A DNA stretch of 8,332 nucleotides, from positions 1 to 8,332 of the forward strand of contig DLCK01000010.1 in NCBI GenBank assembly GCA_002480565.1, written 5' to 3'. Below the pieces are notes generated by a model, which was not told the DNA's origin, made no database searches, and was given only the letters and a program-made list of their open reading frames with translations. Position numbers and translations under genes: made by a program. Source of the stretch: Phycisphaerales bacterium UBA7800. GTDB lineage: Bacteria; Planctomycetota; Phycisphaerae; Phycisphaerales; Phycisphaeraceae. Below, piece by piece: positions 6,617-8,332 of the stretch. Within the stretch, counting starts at the first letter, position 1, and every line of letters starts with the position of its first letter.

Positions 6617-7924
6617 ATGACAAAGCATACATTTGGCGATGAACGTGATTGGTTTTGTGACCACCAATTTGGACTCTTTGTTCATTGGGGGCCATACGCC
6701 TTACCCGGTTGGCATGAACAGATTCAACAGCGCATGGGGATCAGCCGTGAGGACTACGCTCGGCAGATCGCCAAGTTCAATCCAGTTGATTTTGATCCTG
6801 AACCCTGGCTGGATTTGATGCAAAAAGCAGGCATGACTTACATCGTTTTGACCACCAAGCACCACGACGGCTTTTGCATGTGGGACAGTCAGCATACCGA
6901 CTTTAAGGTTACGCGCGATGGTGGGACTGATGTGCTAAAGCGATTGGCTGATGCCTGTCATAAGCGGGGAATCAAGCTCGGACTTTACTATTCGGTCGTG
7001 GATTGGAAGCATCCTGCGTATCCCAATGAAGGGCGTCATCATGAACTGCCCCGACAAGACGGCGATACCCCCGATGAGAAAACATATCTTGCTTATCTCA
7101 AAGAACAAGTCCGTGAACTGTGTACTAACTATGGCACGGTGAGTTACATCTGGTGGGACATGAACGTCCCGCAATGGGAAGATGAGTCGATCCATGAAAT
7201 GATCCGTGCATTGCAACCACAGTGCGTGATCAATGACCGGGGTTTTCACAATCGCAATACCGTCAACCATTGGCAAGACGGCATCATCGCTACCCGTGAG
7301 CGTGATTACAACGCAGCATTAAGTGAAGCTGAAAATACAGCAGCAAGTCTACCCACCGAAAGCTGCGACTCATTGGATCAACTAAGTTGGGGCTACAAGA
7401 CCGATGCGGATTACTATTCTCTGTCATATCTCAAACAAAACATCGCCCAGAATCTCGCACGAGGAAATAACTACCTGTTGAATGTTGGCCCTGACGTCAG
7501 TGGTGTAATACCACCTGAGCAGGTGATTCTTCTTGAGGAGTTGGGCAAGTGGTATCAGACGATCAAAGTCTGCTTTGAGAACACCACGTTACTGTCGAAC
7601 ATGACCCAGCGACAGGACTTGTTATTACTTAAACATAACGATGACCGTGAACATGTTTATTATCTGATCGCACCCGAGCCATTGAATTCCCGAGGCATGC
7701 AGCTACGCCCGATTGATGCCCTCCCGCAGTCCGTGCAACTGCTGAATAATGGTGATTACATGCAATGGGCACGGGATATCGTCCCCAATGATATAACAAG
7801 GCCATACCTGCGAATTCGTGAAATCCCAGTCGATGCTTTGGCTGGCGAAGTGTTGGTGTTCAAAATGATTTTCGACAAACCACTGACCAAACAAAATCAG
7901 ATGACAAAGGTCGAAAAAATTTAA
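6617..7924 (+). CDS. Alpha-L-fucosidase, glycoside hydrolase family 29
   Basis: The 435-residue product is a family 29 alpha-L-fucosidase, a retaining enzyme that releases terminal alpha-L-fucose from oligosaccharides. Family landmarks are WF..HQFGLFVHWGPYALPGW at about 12-32, TTKHHDGFCMWDS at 79-91, KLGLYYSVVDW at 120-130 and YIWWDMN with the predicted nucleophile D181. LSWGY at 256-260 and NYLLNVGPDVSGVIPP at 285-300 follow. E248 in the TESC segment before SWGY is a candidate acid/base, but this assignment is tentative because that residue varies in position across the family. The catalytic barrel ends near 315. The remaining 120 residues form a short C-terminal beta domain with no extra carbohydrate-binding module. 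There is no signal peptide, so a cytoplasmic role on imported fucosylated sugar is likely. The ATG has only a weak AAGAG upstream. The right long repeat begins 55 bp after the stop. Confidence 0.92.
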   Translation: MTKHTFGDERDWFCDHQFGLFVHWGPYALPGWHEQIQQRMGISREDYARQIAKFNPVDFDPEPWLDLMQKAGMTYIVLTTKHHDGFCMWDSQHTDFKVTRDGGTDVLKRLADACHKRGIKLGLYYSVVDWKHPAYPNEGRHHELPRQDGDTPDEKTYLAYLKEQVRELCTNYGTVSYIWWDMNVPQWEDESIHEMIRALQPQCVINDRGFHNRNTVNHWQDGIIATRERDYNAALSEAENTAASLPTESCDSLDQLSWGYKTDADYYSLSYLKQNIAQNLARGNNYLLNVGPDVSGVIPPEQVILLEELGKWYQTIKVCFENTTLLSNMTQRQDLLLLKHNDDREHVYYLIAPEPLNSRGMQLRPIDALPQSVQLLNNGDYMQWARDIVPNDITRPYLRIREIPVDALAGEVLVFKMIFDKPLTKQNQMTKVEKI

Positions 7925-7979
7925 GTCATGGAGCAAACAGTTGGGGGGAATAACAACATTGCCAGTGTTGGTTCTTGCT

Positions 7980-8332
7980 TGCCAGGGAGCTTCGCCCCCC
8001 GGACTCCCTGTCGAGGGCGGAGCATTACTGCAAGTCTGTTTCCATTTGCAGCAAAAGGTTCAAAGAGCTGTGTTATATGGGGCTCTGCCCCAAAACCCGC
8101 CAACAGGCGGCTGTTGGATCGCCGCCCCCGGAAGTGCATTTACAGTCCGCGGTTTGATTGCTAAAAGCAAGCAATAACGGATTACAGATTTGAAACGATA
8201 AATCTGAAATATCCAAAACGCCAAGCGTCATGTACCAAGCATCACAGGCACACCCTTTGCGTCGGCAAGTCTTGGCCATGGGATACCAAACCACCGACTT
8301 AATTCTTCAAAACCCTCGGTAAACAGGACGCA
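7980..8332 (-). repeat. Right copy of the long hairpin-rich inverted repeat
   Basis: This is the inverted counterpart of 1-342. It keeps the same hairpins: CAGGGAG/CTCCCTG at 7983-8010, GGGGC/GCCCC at 8079-8091, CCAACAG/CTGTTGG at 8100-8117 and ATTGCT/AGCAAT near 8158-8176. It starts 55 bp after the fucosidase stop, so both copies lie downstream of a gene and point the same way relative to it. Small overlapping frames on both strands have no family features and are treated as non-coding. The right end coincides exactly with the window edge, as on the left. Confidence 0.85.

Noticed and set aside
7928..8177. Three overlapping plus-strand frames in the right repeat
   Set aside because: Several frames are open only because the repeat is GC-rich with few stops. 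No frame shows family motifs or preferential conservation between the copies.
1..8332. The window as a complete transposon with terminal inverted repeats
   Set aside because: There is no transposase or recombinase, ruvB and rsfS are core chromosomal genes, the repeat copies have diverged, and target-site duplications cannot be seen because the flanks are missing.

Overview
The window reads as a bacterial chromosomal segment of moderate GC with well-spaced, individually transcribed housekeeping and sugar-catabolic genes. The gene mix (RuvB, RsfS, two cytoplasmic-type glycoside hydrolases), weak or absent Shine-Dalgarno sequences on most genes, and abundant CACAGAGG/GCCAAG dispersed repeats would fit an environmental Planctomycetota (Phycisphaerae-like) or related PVC bacterium. 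That placement is a tentative inference from general impression and was not tested by any search.

Layout, left to right. Positions 1-342 hold one copy of a hairpin-rich non-coding repeat. rsfS (ribosomal silencing factor, minus strand, 444-884) follows and is divergent from a GH36 alpha-galactosidase gene (plus strand, about 1014-3206). A nested palindromic repeat of about 207 bp (3224-3430) fills the gap before ruvB (plus, 3469-4512). ruvB converges on a MocR/GntR-type regulator with an aminotransferase-like domain (minus, 4576-6030). The regulator's upstream region carries direct and inverted repeats that look like operators. It faces a 44-residue, very basic small ORF with the strongest ribosome binding site in the window (6199-6333). 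After a weak hairpin terminator and a half copy of the CACAGAGG repeat comes a GH29 alpha-L-fucosidase gene (plus, 6617-7924). The second copy of the non-coding repeat, inverted relative to the first, runs from 7980 to the last base.

Functionally, the two glycosidases would release alpha-linked galactose and fucose from imported oligosaccharides. Neither has a signal peptide, and no transporter is present. RuvB (Holliday-junction branch migration) and RsfS (ribosome subunit anti-association) are core genes, so the window is unlikely to be a self-contained mobile element even though inverted repeats bracket it. No transposase, integrase, tRNA, rRNA, CRISPR array or recognisable defence system was found. 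The points most worth following up are the bracketing repeat family, whose hairpin segments are better conserved than the spacers, and the small basic ORF opposite the MocR regulator with its candidate operators.
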